In this document: one piece after another, positions 54,131 through 64,000 of the stretch
Position numbering within the stretch: the first letter of the stretch is position 1
Layout: each line of letters opens with the position of its first letter
Assembly: GCF_030272615.1 (NCBI RefSeq)
Contig: NC_081414.1
Coordinates: 916,431,648-916,495,647 of the forward strand
Source of the DNA: Cryptomeria japonica
Taxonomy: Eukaryota > Streptophyta > Pinopsida > Cupressales > Cupressaceae
DNA: 64,000 nucleotides
Reading direction: 5' to 3'
The notes under the pieces: model-generated
Told to the model about the DNA's origin: nothing
Database searches by the model: none
Seen by the model: only the letters and a program-made list of their open reading frames with translations
Made by a program: the position numbers and the translations under genes

Positions 54131-54970
54131 CTCTATACATGCCGTAAAAAATTCTTTGATATGGTCTCTAGGATCACCCTTCCTTCGATATCTATCAAAT
54201 TTAGACGCTTCAAAATGTTGTGGGAAATGTGGCATGTATAATGTGTGATCGAATGGATAAGGGCGTAAGTCCTGCATTATGTAGCTCTTTTTATCGTTAC
54301 CAGTTTGCATGGTCGTCATTTGTTGTTGTAAATTCTATATTTGTTGTGTCAGAATATCTATTTGTGTCAAAGGTATACCTTGTGTTTGTGTATGTCCCAA
54401 AAAAGGATTTGTGGTTGCATAACTAGGAGGTTGTTGGAAGGTATCCAGATTATAACTTTGTGTGTTGTGCGTTCCACTAGGTACTGTGAAATAGGTGATA
54501 TGCGAACCCATGTTTGGTTGAGTTGTACTTGCTGTTTGTGTTTAAATCGGTGATGAGACACTTGATATTATCGGTATGCTTTGTGATGCTATACTAGCAT
54601 TCATTGCCAAGGATGACACACTTGTTTGAAAGTTTGTATTTGTGTTGACATTTGTTTGGATAGGTACATTTTGAGGAAAACTGGAGGTCATTGCTTGTAT
54701 TTGTGTCAAGGGTGGTGTTTGACTGTTATCTTGACCTAAATTTTTTCCTGGTGGTAAGATCTTTGTGACGCCAAAATCCTTAGGTAGTTTTGCCCCATTT
54801 TGTATTAACAACGAAAGATACTTGTCCCCATCGCTATGTATAAGTACATCTAGGACCATGAGGACATGTGGGTCTTGTTGTGCAGACTCAATTTATTCCT
54901 TTGTCAAATGCTATTGTAATTCATTTAGGGTGGACATTGTCTGTGTACCTGAGTGTTGACTTGTTGACAT
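54126..54970 (-). pseudogene. gag: gag of element B, N-terminal part
   Basis: From ATG at 54970 (MSTSQHSGTQTMSTLNELQ, then a stop) through a Gln/Thr/Asn-rich low-complexity segment (NVPIQTNVNTNTNFQTSVSS) to the start of capsid: LRPYPFDHTLYMPHFPQHF, KGDPRDHIKEFFTACIEV (54280-54130). It is cut there by element C. Stops at about 54913, 54901 and 54543. Confidence 0.83.
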
Positions 54971-55570
54971 GTCCATATTCCAAGTAGGGTTTATAGACTG
55001 TGTTGTTCGGGTCCATTATTCCTTTCGCTACGTAGAATAAAATAAAAAAATTGGATGTCGTTGTCACCTTCCTCATTTCTCCCAAGACCCTGAAGGCAGG
55101 TGGAAAGTCAGTTAGTGCAACAGTAGGTCCACCCTAGACATAATAAAAATTCTTCACCTGAAGAAAAAGAAAAATGATTTAATCTAATGCAGCATGATTC
55201 ATGTTCGTTTTATAGCCCAAATTTAGGTGTTAGATATGCATGTGCATGTCTATTTTAAACACCAAATCGAAATATTAAGGCATACATGTCAATTTTAACC
55301 ATTGTTGATTTTAAGCACTAAAAACCAAGTGTGAGATACATGCATGTCAATTTTAGCCCATATTCAGTTTAAGCATCAACAACGAAGTGTGAAATTATCC
55401 ATGCATCTCCATTTTAACTGTTGTTGATTTTAAGAACCAAAAGTGAAGTGTGAGGTGATGCATGCAAAAAATACTAATCTAATCCTCTCTGCAAATCCAC
55501 CACAGGTTGTAAACAAAAGATTAGTAGTAAATTCAAACTAACAGAAAACATAAACTCAAAACTTGATAGA

Positions 55571-55716
55571 AGCGAATGCGTAACAATACCTGTTTGATTG
55601 CGTGATACTTATAGACCGAATGCGTGAACCTCACAGAGCGAATGCATGATTCTGATAGACCTAATGCATGATGATATCTGATCGATTGTGTAGCACTAAT
55701 AGGTCAATTGCGTGAC
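55571..55716 (-). repeat. Leader motif array 1 of element B
   Basis: Seven variants of GCGAATGCGTGA or TTGATTGCGTGA (plus view) about 20-25 bp apart. In gag sense these read TCACGCATTCGC and TCACGCAATCAA, the same word family as the PMD intron array (33003-33269). Confidence 0.85.
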
Positions 55717-55763
55717 AGACAGGCAGACAACAACACAAGTTAAAAACTAAAAATAAAAGAAAA

Positions 55764-56018
55764 CTAAATCCGATCAGGAACCTGCAAAACCAATTGTGAA
55801 GCCCTAGCCAAATCTCTTACCATCCATTCAATATTGATTAGATCATATTTAACTTGATAAGAAAGAACTAAGCTATTATATCTATCAAAGGTCAGTTGTT
55901 CTTCCAAATCCTGTATCAATTTTTCTACCTGGAGAACCTTTTGATAGCGTTTGGCTTCTCTTCTTTGTTGTTTCGTCCTTCTTGCACCTGAAATTCCAAA
56001 CTGTACTTTTCTTGCCAT
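55764..56018 (-). CDS. Small basic leader ORF of element B
   Basis: 84 codons, MARKVQFGISGARRTKQQRR, then a predicted helical stretch (LQVEKLIQDLEEQLTFDRYN). It sits exactly between the two motif arrays. It ends after TTTTGCAG then GTTCCTG, which could be a splice donor context, so it may be an exon of a leader protein. No family recognised. Open, unlike most of B. Confidence 0.4.
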   Translation of the reverse strand: MARKVQFGISGARRTKQQRREAKRYQKVLQVEKLIQDLEEQLTFDRYNSLVLSYQVKYDLINIEWMVRDLARASQLVLQVPDRI

Positions 56019-56123
56019 AAATTGTTATAATCAAATCATGAAATAAAAGCAATTTGATCCCAGATTAACCCAATTTGAGACAGAATTAGAGAGACGAAAT
56101 AAAAAATTAGACAACAGTTTTCC

Positions 56124-56270
56124 CTGCGAATGAGTAATCCGGAAAGGGCGATTGCGTGGTCTGAACAGGGTGATTGCATAACCCTATCAGAGCGAATGCG
56201 TGAGCCTGAGGGGTCTAATGCATGATGTTTTCTATGCGATTGCGGGACGATGTACTCGTGATTGCATGAT
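56124..56270 (-). repeat. Leader motif array 2 of element B
   Basis: Six or seven variants such as GCGATTGCGTGG, GTGATTGCATAA, GCGAATGCGTGA and GCGATTGCGGGA (plus view). The gag-sense CCACGCAATCGC matches the clearest PMD intron copy at 11 of 12 positions. Confidence 0.85.
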
Positions 56271-56376
56271 GAAATATCTGTTCTCAAAATCCGTGCGAAA
56301 TCTATCATTTTTTTTGCAAAAATCCATACGACTTGCAAAAATTACTCAGAGAATAGAGAAGGTAAATTAGCTGCGT

Positions 56377-56394
56377 TTCACATCGGGTTCACCA
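56377..56394 (-). other. Primer-binding site of element B
   Basis: The minus strand reads TGGTGAACCCGATGTGAA, one base different from A and C, three bases from the LTR edge. Confidence 0.85.
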
Positions 56395-56397
56395 AAA

Positions 56398-57648
56398 TGT
56401 ATGCATGTAAAATTCATCTTAATAAAAATGTATCAATTAGTAATCAAAGGGAAATCACAAATCCCTTTCTAATCAAAGAATCTAACAAACAAGACAATGA
56501 AATAATGCAATATCAAGAAATAAGAATTATAAATCATTCAAATCAAACTAGAACTCCCTATTCCAAGATTGCATATCACTTCCATTGCTCTTCTCTTATC
56601 TGTGGTATGATGGCTCTCAGATATTGCACTGGTAACCTACAAGTGACACAAAGATTCAAAGTTCATGATTATTGAAAATGGAGATTGAATGCTCAATTTA
56701 TAGAAAATTAGAGAAGATTGATTGAAAGGTGGAACAAATTGATCAAGAGGTGGAACTCAGGTGAGCTCAAATGAAGATTGATAGTTGAACTGCTGATTGT
56801 AGGAGTGAAACTCAATAGATTGAATAGATTAATTAAGTCAAATGATTGAGAAAAAGCTGACTGAGGGAAGAAAAATAATGATTGGAGGAAATTTTAATTG
56901 ATGACAAAGAAAGCTTAATTTAGAAAAAGCTAACTAAAAGATGGAAATAGAGATTGGAGAGATAATTGATTTAATTAATTAATTTAGCATGTACTTGCAT
57001 TTAGATTTAGATTTTGAATTTAATCTTTGCATGAGATTTTAATTCAAATAATTGAATTTAATTCAATTTAGTATTTGAATATATTTAGAACTTGACTTTG
57101 ATTTTCAATTTGGTTTTTGAAATCATGCACATGTATTTGAATTTGGAAGAAATTAGAAGAATACGAAATTAAATGAAATTAGAATTTGGGGATTTGGAAA
57201 TGGAAGAATTAATTAGTTAATTAAATAATTTAAAGAAACTATTTAATTATTTAGAAATGGAAGAATTAATGAAATAATAAAGATTATTTAAATTAAAAAT
57301 CACAATTAATTAAATAATAAGTATTTAATTAATATTTAGAAGAGGGTTGAATGATTAAATGATTAGAGATAGAAATTGAATAATTAGTAATTTATTTAAT
57401 AATAAAGATTATTTAAATTGGGGAATTAATCAGAATTAATTAAATAATAAATATTTAATTAATATTTAGAAAATGATTAAAATGATTAAATGATGATAGA
57501 ATAAGAAATAGAATAATTAGTAAGATTATGAGGAAATATGAAATTAGAAGAATATGATTAATTAAATTAATTAAATAATTAAAGAATTATTTAACTAACT
57601 AGAGGAATAATTAGTACATGATCAATGAGACATTTTTAGGTGTCTACA
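56398..57648 (-). repeat. 5' LTR of element B
   Basis: 1251 bp. In minus orientation it starts TGTAGACACCTAAAAATGTC and ends ACATGCATACA. A TATAAATT box lies at 56702-56695 (minus). Paired with 12639-13751 plus 32333-32465. Confidence 0.95.
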
Positions 57649-57653
57649 GGTTC
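57649..57653. repeat. Right target-site duplication of element B (GGTTC)
   Basis: Exact match to 12634-12638. Confidence 0.95.
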
Positions 57654-57743
57654 AACTCCATTCTACATTCACTTAAGCAAGGATGGGATACTTATTTTTC
57701 ATTTTTGAAGACTTTGTATGCAGACATTCTGAAATATGTATAG
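57654..57743 (+). pseudogene. End of the element G ORF
   Basis: In frame with the G ORF at 12638 when one GGTTC is discounted: NSILHSLKQGWDTYFSFLK, then a TAG at 57741-57743. Shows that B interrupted a pre-existing reading frame. Confidence 0.7.
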
Positions 57744-57748
57744 ATACC

Positions 57749-57778
57749 GACACACACACACACACACACACACACACA
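57749..57778. repeat. (CA)n microsatellite
   Basis: About 14 CA repeats just after the G ORF. Confidence 0.95.
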
Positions 57779-57939
57779 TCTATGTAAATCACTTGTACAT
57801 ATTTCTTCTTGTATATATTCACCCAACTTTGTCATTGATGTCAAACAGGGAGGAGTACAGTGAAAAATGAATGAATATCAGCGGGGGAGAACACTTAGAG
57901 GTAATATCATTTTTCACGAGTGTTGCCATCAATGCACCC

Positions 57940-57951
57940 AAAGGGGGAGAT
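57940..57951 (+). other. Polypurine tract of element G
   Basis: AAAGGGGGAGAT directly before TGTTGG; this GGGGGAGATTGTTGG context is typical of Copia-type LTR boundaries in plants. Confidence 0.7.
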
Positions 57952-58234
57952 TGTTGGTAATTGACACTCATCCGGTAGTCACCTTCTAAGGTGAATTGCA
58001 TTTTGGGTTGTCATTGATGGCAACTCATCTTCGGGAGATGGTATTTCTTCATCGAGATTCATCACTTTATCATTTTGTCTAGATAAGGCCAACCAATATA
58101 CACCCTATGGTTGACACTTGTTAATCGGTTATTCTTGGTACTGGTAAATCATATTATGGGACCCGGTAAAGTCATTTGAGGAATTGAAGGCAGCGTGCTA
58201 GGCCAACATCAAATAAGATCATCGGGATAGTTTC
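57952..58234 (+). repeat. 3' LTR of element G, interrupted by element E
   Basis: Begins TGTTGGTAATTGACACTCATCC after the polypurine tract. Only about 283 bp is present before element E starts; the rest should lie beyond the window. Confidence 0.65.
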
Positions 58235-59016
58235 TGTAGACACCTAAAATTGTCATGTCTAATTAAATAAATATCTTTATTTATTTAATTACTTTAGCCT
58301 AATTCTTCTATTAATTAAATAAATCTTTATTTATTTAATTAATTCATTTATCCTCTTCTAGCCTTATTTCTCATTTAAATAAATACTTTTATTTACTTAA
58401 ATTATCTTTTTCCTAAATAAATAAATAATTTTATTTATTTAGTTGATCCCATTTCCTCTATTAATTAAATGAATCTTTGTTTATTTAATTAATTCATTAA
58501 TCTTTTCCACCTATGACACACGTCATTCATCTCTTAATTCCTACACCACCTACCCTCTCATTATTTTCTTATTTCCTCTACCTACCCTTTAATCATAGCC
58601 GACCATTTATCTTTTACACCTCTCAATCTTATCCCTTCATTTCTTATAGTGTCTTCTATATAAGAAGATGCTTCCTTCATTGTCAACCCCCCCGCTGACT
58701 ACCTGACGATTCTAGCATTCAAACTTTCATATGCGATCAAGTCTACTTGCAACCACATTTTCGTTCTTTGTTGAGCTTTTGTGCACACATAAAATGTGAG
58801 AGCAAATATATCAAGCAAGATCAATGGAGATAGAAAGAATGGAAATCCAAACCCTATTGGACATGTGATGGTATAATCTTTGTGATTTTATTTGATTTGC
58901 ATTGTCTTAGGTAATTTTCATATGTTATGGTGGATCTTTGTTGTTGCTAGGCTAGGGTTTTGTGGTTGAATTCATTTAGTCTTTCAATATTGTTTTATCC
59001 ATTTTCACCATAAACA
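58235..59016 (+). repeat. 5' LTR of element E
   Basis: 782 bp from TGTAGACACCTAAAATTGTC to CACCATAAACA. The right edge is set by the primer-binding site. A TATATAAG box is at 58657-58664. The second LTR is outside, so the edges rest on signals rather than repeat comparison. Confidence 0.8.
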
Positions 59017-59019
59017 TTT

Positions 59020-59037
59020 TGGCATGCCCCGTGGGAC
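59020..59037 (+). other. Primer-binding site of element E
   Basis: TGGCATGCCCCGTGGGAC, three bases after the LTR. Different from the A/B/C site, so a different tRNA primer is likely. Confidence 0.75.
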
Positions 59038-61268
59038 ATGGATTTTTTTTAGATCTGTGTTTTTTGCAGGTTTTCCTAACCCTATATTGCTGCTTTGTAA
59101 ACAAGTTGGAGAATAACCTTGTGCAGCTAGGGTTTTGGACACAAAATCAAGATCTTGGAAAGATTTGATCCGATCTCCTAAAAGGCTAAGTATTTTTGCA
59201 CCAAATTTTGTTTGCAGGTTGAAGATAGTATTAAGAGATCACAATCCAAAATTCAGAATTTGTGGATCACAGTTTCATTTTCTATGATTTTTTTATGATT
59301 TTCATAAAAAATTAAATTTGAGAGCAAATTAGCAAATATTTCGGATTTTTTTACATTTTTGGAAATCTATCAGAATTATACACAGGATTTGTTCTTTGTG
59401 ATTTTAAATTTGATGCAAAATCATTCCTAAAAAATTAGATCTTTGAAAATTAGGGTTTTGTATTATTTTGCTCATATCTCACCAACTGCTTGGAAATTTT
59501 GCAGGAATTTTTTTATGCGGGTTTGGAAGGTCATCCAGAGTGTCAAATAAAAATTTCAGATTTTTTGGATCTATTTTGCATTTTATATGAATTGTTTATG
59601 TTTTTTCATAAAAAAATTAATTTTTGGAGCAAATTAGCAATTTTTTTGGATTTTCTTACATTTCTGGAAATTTATTGAAATTTACAGGTGGTCTTTTTTT
59701 ATTATGAATTAGATCTTTGAATTGGTAAAAAAAACGCATTGTTGAAGGCCCCTATTTCACAAAGTCTTTTGGATCTAAAATTTACCTAAGTTGTGTGCTT
59801 GTAGGAAAGGGTGATCATTTGAAACAATCCAAACTACTAATAAATCTTTGTTGCAGGACCTTGGCAAGGGTTTTTGATCTTTATTGTGTGCCTTATTTTC
59901 ATAGACTAGCAAACACTTCAATTGGTGCACTAAAATTGAACCAGTGTCTTTTGTGTCTTGAGCAATAGGCTCTTTTTGTTTAATCTTTAGAGGGCCTGTC
60001 TCCCCGTGTGGTCATTAGGACTACTAGTGAGGAGAGAACGACCCAAGTGGTAGAGAGGAAAACCCACCTCTTCTGAACCACTATAAACAACTGTATCCAT
60101 GGTGAAAACTATGGATAACATGTGTTGATTAGTTCATACCAACACTATGTGTCCCCATAAACCCGTTTGATCAAATTTATTTGATCATTTGTAGGGCGTA
60201 ACCCCTACCGCTTGGGAGCCTTCAGTATTTAAAGAGCTGAAAGTGCCGCATGTATGGCCACACAAATGGATGCCCTTACTAGTACCTTTTTGTTTTAGAA
60301 GCCAAAATCCTTCTAGTTGTTGGGGCAGGAGGTCGGACCTTTGGAGCGGCCCACACACATACAGTTCTTAGTAGAGATACAAAGTTTGCCATGGGGAGTT
60401 TTTGTGGGGACTGATGCTTGGCTGCCCCGAGAAGTGAGTGTTGAGGGTGGAGCCAGTGGGGTCAAGCATCTAAGTATCCGCTTTGAATAGCGTAGCCTCA
60501 GGGGAAACCCCATGTGGGATCAACAACTATTGTCCTGGCCAACCATAAGAATTGTGATTGTCTTATTTTGAAAAAATCAAACATTTAAGACCAAACATCA
60601 AAACATTGTGTCTTTTGTGTCTTCAAGTGTATGAAAAACATTTTTACATCAAACAACACACTTTTATTTGAGTCATTTTGAGTCTAAACACTTGCAAACA
60701 TTGAGTCTTCATCAACATTGTGTCCTCTTGTCACAGAAAAACAGTCAAAAATTAGATTGGGTCACAACCAACAACTTCACAAATTGGAAAAATTTACAGT
60801 CCAACAAACAAGAGCAGTCAGTTTCAGATTCATTGAGCTTCGTAGGTTATCTCTCCAGGTTTTCATCTAAAATTCAACCTACCTTTGGGTCTCATAAAGT
60901 CCATCATTGCTTTACACCTTACATTACATTCACATTTGTCTAAACTTGAGTCAAAAGGTCACTTTCTTGTCCTCATCACACTTTGTCAACACATTACATA
61001 CAACAACATTTTTCTAAGTGGTCCCTCATCAAGGTCTATCACCTTTGGGTCTCATTTGGTCTTACTTAGAGTCAAGGTCAACTTACCTCATCAAGAGAAA
61101 CTATCATGTCTTTGGAAGTTACACCTACTCTACTACATACATACTTGGTCTTACACTTTGGACATTGCAAGTACACCTCAGATTCATTTACATTCCATCC
61201 AACTCTTGGTCTTCCATACTCTTTCCATTTTTCATCCAGTCTCACACATCTTAGTCAATACCTAGTTC
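59038..61268 (+). other. Leader of element E with a degenerate direct repeat
   Basis: Non-coding. About 59248-59388 and 59548-59692 are diverged copies of one another (both contain GAGCAAATTAGCAA and ACATTT-TGGAAAT-like blocks), offset by about 300 bp. No tight motif array like those of A, B and C is seen. 59990-60540 is a less AT-rich, leader-like section. Confidence 0.6.
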
Positions 61269-63460
61269 ATGGTTGAAACCCGTTCCCAAAAGTCTAGGAG
61301 AGAAGCTAAAGAGGCTCAAGAGTCCGCAAACATGAGTGCCTATGAGTATGACAATGATGTCTTTTTCAATTATGATCATACTACATTACTTGACATGGAT
61401 GCCTATAGAAACATTCCAAATATAGAGAACATGGACACTATAAATGACAATGATACACACAATGACAATATGGACAACATTTTAGTACATTCAGCAGAAG
61501 TGGAAGACTCCATTATGGATCCCCGTTTCAATCGATTGGTTGAGGAAATAATGAAGAGAGATAGACAATATTTCTTACAAGTGATGGCATAAATTGGAGC
61601 CAAGATCCCTCATAATTTTGACATGTCTCAAATAATGGAAAATTGACCTTTGCAACAACCTCACCTCAACATGGATCAAAGGAAGCCTAAAAGTGGAGGC
61701 AATAGAGGACCATATCTTGTGCCTGAATCACCATCATCTTTGTTTCAAAAACTAGAGGTCCCATACACACATGGTCAAGCATATGATACTCACCTTTGCA
61801 GACCATTATAGAAGTCTTATGGAGAAAAATATGCTCAATCACATACCAATGCTAAGGACCAACCACCAAAGAAATTGGATATCCAAAGGCATGATCAAAA
61901 TTTGGACACAAGGAAACCCCACGTCAAATTTGGGGGCAACACACTAGAACAAACTCATGACATTCCTGTAGAGTATGGTATACATGGACAAAGCAGATAT
62001 TCCATTCCTCACCATGACTCTATACCAAGTGGTCCATATACACAACATCATTATAGACCTCCTCCATATGAACATGTATATGATCAATACCATCCATATA
62101 TGCAATATGCTCCTCCACTTGGTGGTTCAGGCATGGGATATGGTCTAAGAAGTAAATCTCCACCTAAGAACAATTTGGAACAACAAATCAAGGACTTAAA
62201 AAAGAAAATGGAGGACATAAATACACCAAAGCCAACTTACACAATGAGAGACATATGTCCCTATCCATTTGACAAAAGCATTCCAATGCCTCCATTTCCT
62301 ACATACTTTGTGACACCTAAGTTTGATAAGTACAATGGAAAAGGGGATCCTAAGGCACACATAAGACAATTTTTCACAACCTGTATTGAGGTAGCAGTAG
62401 AAGAGACATATTTGATGAGATTATTCCCACAAAGCTTAGGCGATCAAGCTATGTAATGGTTCTCCCAACTTCCACCTGGAATTAAGTCATGGGGTGACTT
62501 AGCAGAGGCATTTATCCAACATTTCTCATACAAAATAGAGACGGATATATCACTCACTACTTTGTGCAACACCAAACAAAAGGATGGAAAATCTTTTTCA
62601 TCATTTTTACAAAGATGGAGAAATATAGCCAGCAGATGCTCTTGTGAAATTCCACAAAAACAAATGGTAGATATGTTCACCCAGAATGTCAACAAAGACA
62701 TTGGTTATGACCTAAGAAAAGCTTGCTTATCCACCTTCAAGAATGTCACTGAAAAAGGCTTAGCAACAGAAAAGGTCCTAATTGAGCAAGGCATTATCAA
62801 AATATTCAAAGAAAACAAAGAGGACTATAAAGGAAAAGACAAGCCAAGATTTTGGAATAAAAACAAGAACACATTCAATGATGGTGTTGTGGATGCCAAT
62901 ACAGTGCGACCTAAAATCATTTTTTCTGGATCAAACTCTATAAACAATCAAGTGAATACTCAAACAACTTCAAAGTCACGAATGAAGTACACTCCATTGG
63001 GAGAACCACTAGAATCAGTTTTCAAGAAGCTAGTGACAAACAAAATAATAACAATTCCAGATTTGCCTCTATATGAGCCAAAGGTCAAACCAAATTGGTG
63101 GAATGATGATGAGTATTGTGAATTTCATAAGAGCAAAGGTCATAAAACAAGAAATTGTCATCGACTGAAGAACATCATACAAGATGTTATTGATAGAGGT
63201 GACATTGAGATTGAAGGACACTCATCCAATCAAGAACATGAAATGTTTAAAGAACCATTTCCAAAACATGACAAGGGAAAAGCTAAAGCCACAGATAACC
63301 AAACTAACTATACCAAAGCATCTTATAACTATGATTCAACTATCAATCACATTTCGATGGACAATTATGTCTCTACCATTATCATCAAGGAAAAAACACC
63401 CGAGAATTCTACCCAGAGACCCAAAATTGTCCTAAAAAGAATTGGATCTTTTTCTGAACC
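61269..63460 (+). pseudogene. gag: gag of element E
   Basis: Starts MVETRSQKSRREAKEAQESA at 61269. After early stops (near 61590 and 61645) the capsid region runs from 61875: ICPYPFDKSIPMPPFPTYF, KGDPKAHIRQFFTTCIEVAV, TYLMRLFPQSLG, a TAA at 62454 where Glu or similar is expected, then WFSQLPPGIKSWGDL. The knuckle CEFHKSKGHKTRNC (63117-63158) is C-x2-H-x4-H-x4-C. It stays in one frame from 61875 onward and is cut after FSEPV at 63460, before the usual linker to protease. Confidence 0.87.
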
Positions 63461-64000
63461 TGTAATACTCTAAAAATGGTCATCTAAACCATGAGCCCCT
63501 AATCTCGACAACATCACCAAGGTCCTAACCAAAGGCAATTAAATAAATCTTGAGCACACAATTAATTCTAAAATCATCAAATGTCACATGGCAAAATTAA
63601 TCAATCAATATTAATTAAATATTTATTTAATTAATTAAATCATTCCAAGTAAATCATTTAAAACAATTATCTTATTTATTTTAATTGAATATCCTTGCAT
63701 ATTTAATTAAATAAATCAATTTGCTACAAATTTTCAAAAAAGGAAACAAATCAAGAAAGAGGAATTGGAAATTATGAGCACAAACCTTCAAAAAAGGAAA
63801 TAAATCAAAAAATGAATTAATTGACAAAAAAGAATTAAAAATCGAGAAAAGAAATCAATTGGAGATAATCTTGAAAAAAAAAAATTAAAAATTGATAGAT
63901 AATCTCAAAGAAAGCAATTAGAACAATAAAATTTTAAAATTGAATGAAATAGAGAATAAATCAGTTTTTTCTTGATTTTATCTTAATTTTAGTTCAATTT
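63461..64000 (+). repeat. Probable start of another LTR (element F) inside gag of E
   Basis: Homology to gag stops abruptly at TGTAATACTCTAAAAATGG. The sequence then becomes AT-rich with ATTAATTAAATATTTATTTAATT-type words, as in the other LTRs here. GAACC at 63456-63460 would be the target duplication, but the right copy is outside. Confidence 0.5.

Larger units (their letters stand above)
54971..56376 (-). other. Leader of element B
   Basis: Between the primer-binding site and gag. It contains two motif arrays and one small ORF (annotated separately); otherwise AT-rich and non-coding. Confidence 0.7.
12639..57648 (-). mobile_element. Element B: Tat-like Ty3/gypsy element, non-autonomous, split by A and C
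   Basis: Minus-strand element with a 5' LTR at 56398-57648 and a 3' LTR at 12639-13751 plus 32333-32465. The primer-binding site is at 56394-56377 and the polypurine tract at 32480-32466. Removing nested elements A and C leaves about 13.7 kb. It keeps gag, protease, a G-patch-like domain and the antisense PMD gene, but lacks RT, both RNases H and nearly all of integrase. Flanked by GGTTC on both sides and inserted into the ORF of element G. Confidence 0.9.
58235..64000 (+). mobile_element. Element E: 5' part of a Ty3/gypsy element
   Basis: 5' LTR, primer-binding site, a long leader and gag are present; pol and the 3' LTR lie outside. The LTR start is nearly the same as in B, but the primer-binding site is different. 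Gag is interrupted at 63461 by what looks like another LTR (F). Confidence 0.85.

Overview
The window is plant nuclear DNA made almost entirely of nested LTR retrotransposons. Land-plant origin is supported by aminotransferase-like plant mobile domain (PMD) genes, a decayed pentatricopeptide-repeat (PPR) gene and a 14-3-3 retrocopy. The very long elements, AT-rich LTRs and deep nesting suggest a giant seed-plant genome; a gymnosperm is my guess, not something the sequence proves. I see no intact host gene, tRNA, rRNA or CRISPR array.

Layout. 1-~4560 is the 3' part of Tat-like Ty3/gypsy element D (spacer, antisense PMD gene, polypurine tract, 3' LTR). 5108-5285 is an inverted-repeat array. 5380-6687 is a PPR pseudogene, cut by a 14-3-3 retrocopy (6688-7532 plus 3' UTR) whose 5' part is inverted. 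9346-12638 plus 57654-57743 is one decayed ORF of an older element G, whose 3' LTR starts at 57952. Element B (minus strand, 12639-57648, target-site duplication GGTTC on both sides) interrupts the G ORF. Element A (plus strand, 13752-32327, duplication GAATA) sits inside the 3' LTR of B. Element C (minus strand, 41394-54125, duplication GAATC/GAAAC) sits inside the gag of B. Element E (from 58235) sits inside the G LTR, and a further element F appears to begin at 63461 inside the gag of E.

A, B, C and D share one plan. Gag-pol runs on one strand. Just inside the 3' LTR, a separate PMD gene runs on the opposite strand, with its own TATA box, a 25-27 codon first exon and a first intron. The two transcription units converge on a central spacer. 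A has all gag-pol domains (gag, protease, G-patch-like, RT, RNase H, second archaeal-like RNase H, integrase) but carries many stops and a YVDE RT motif. B has lost everything from before RT to the last codons of integrase. C keeps protease to integrase but lacks the gag capsid and has Asn at the second catalytic integrase position.

The most interesting signal is non-coding. In A, B and C, intron 1 of the PMD gene contains an array of a short, element-specific motif, and the same motif recurs in the gag-pol leader or LTR of the same element, in the sense orientation of each transcript: TAGCGCTATTG in A, TCACGCAATCGC-like in B, GGGCGCC(A/C)TGGTCC in C. D has a looser array in the same intron. 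This recalls the motif arrays bound by VANC anti-silencing proteins of VANDAL DNA transposons. I infer a possible element-specific recognition or regulatory system built around the antisense PMD protein; function is untested.
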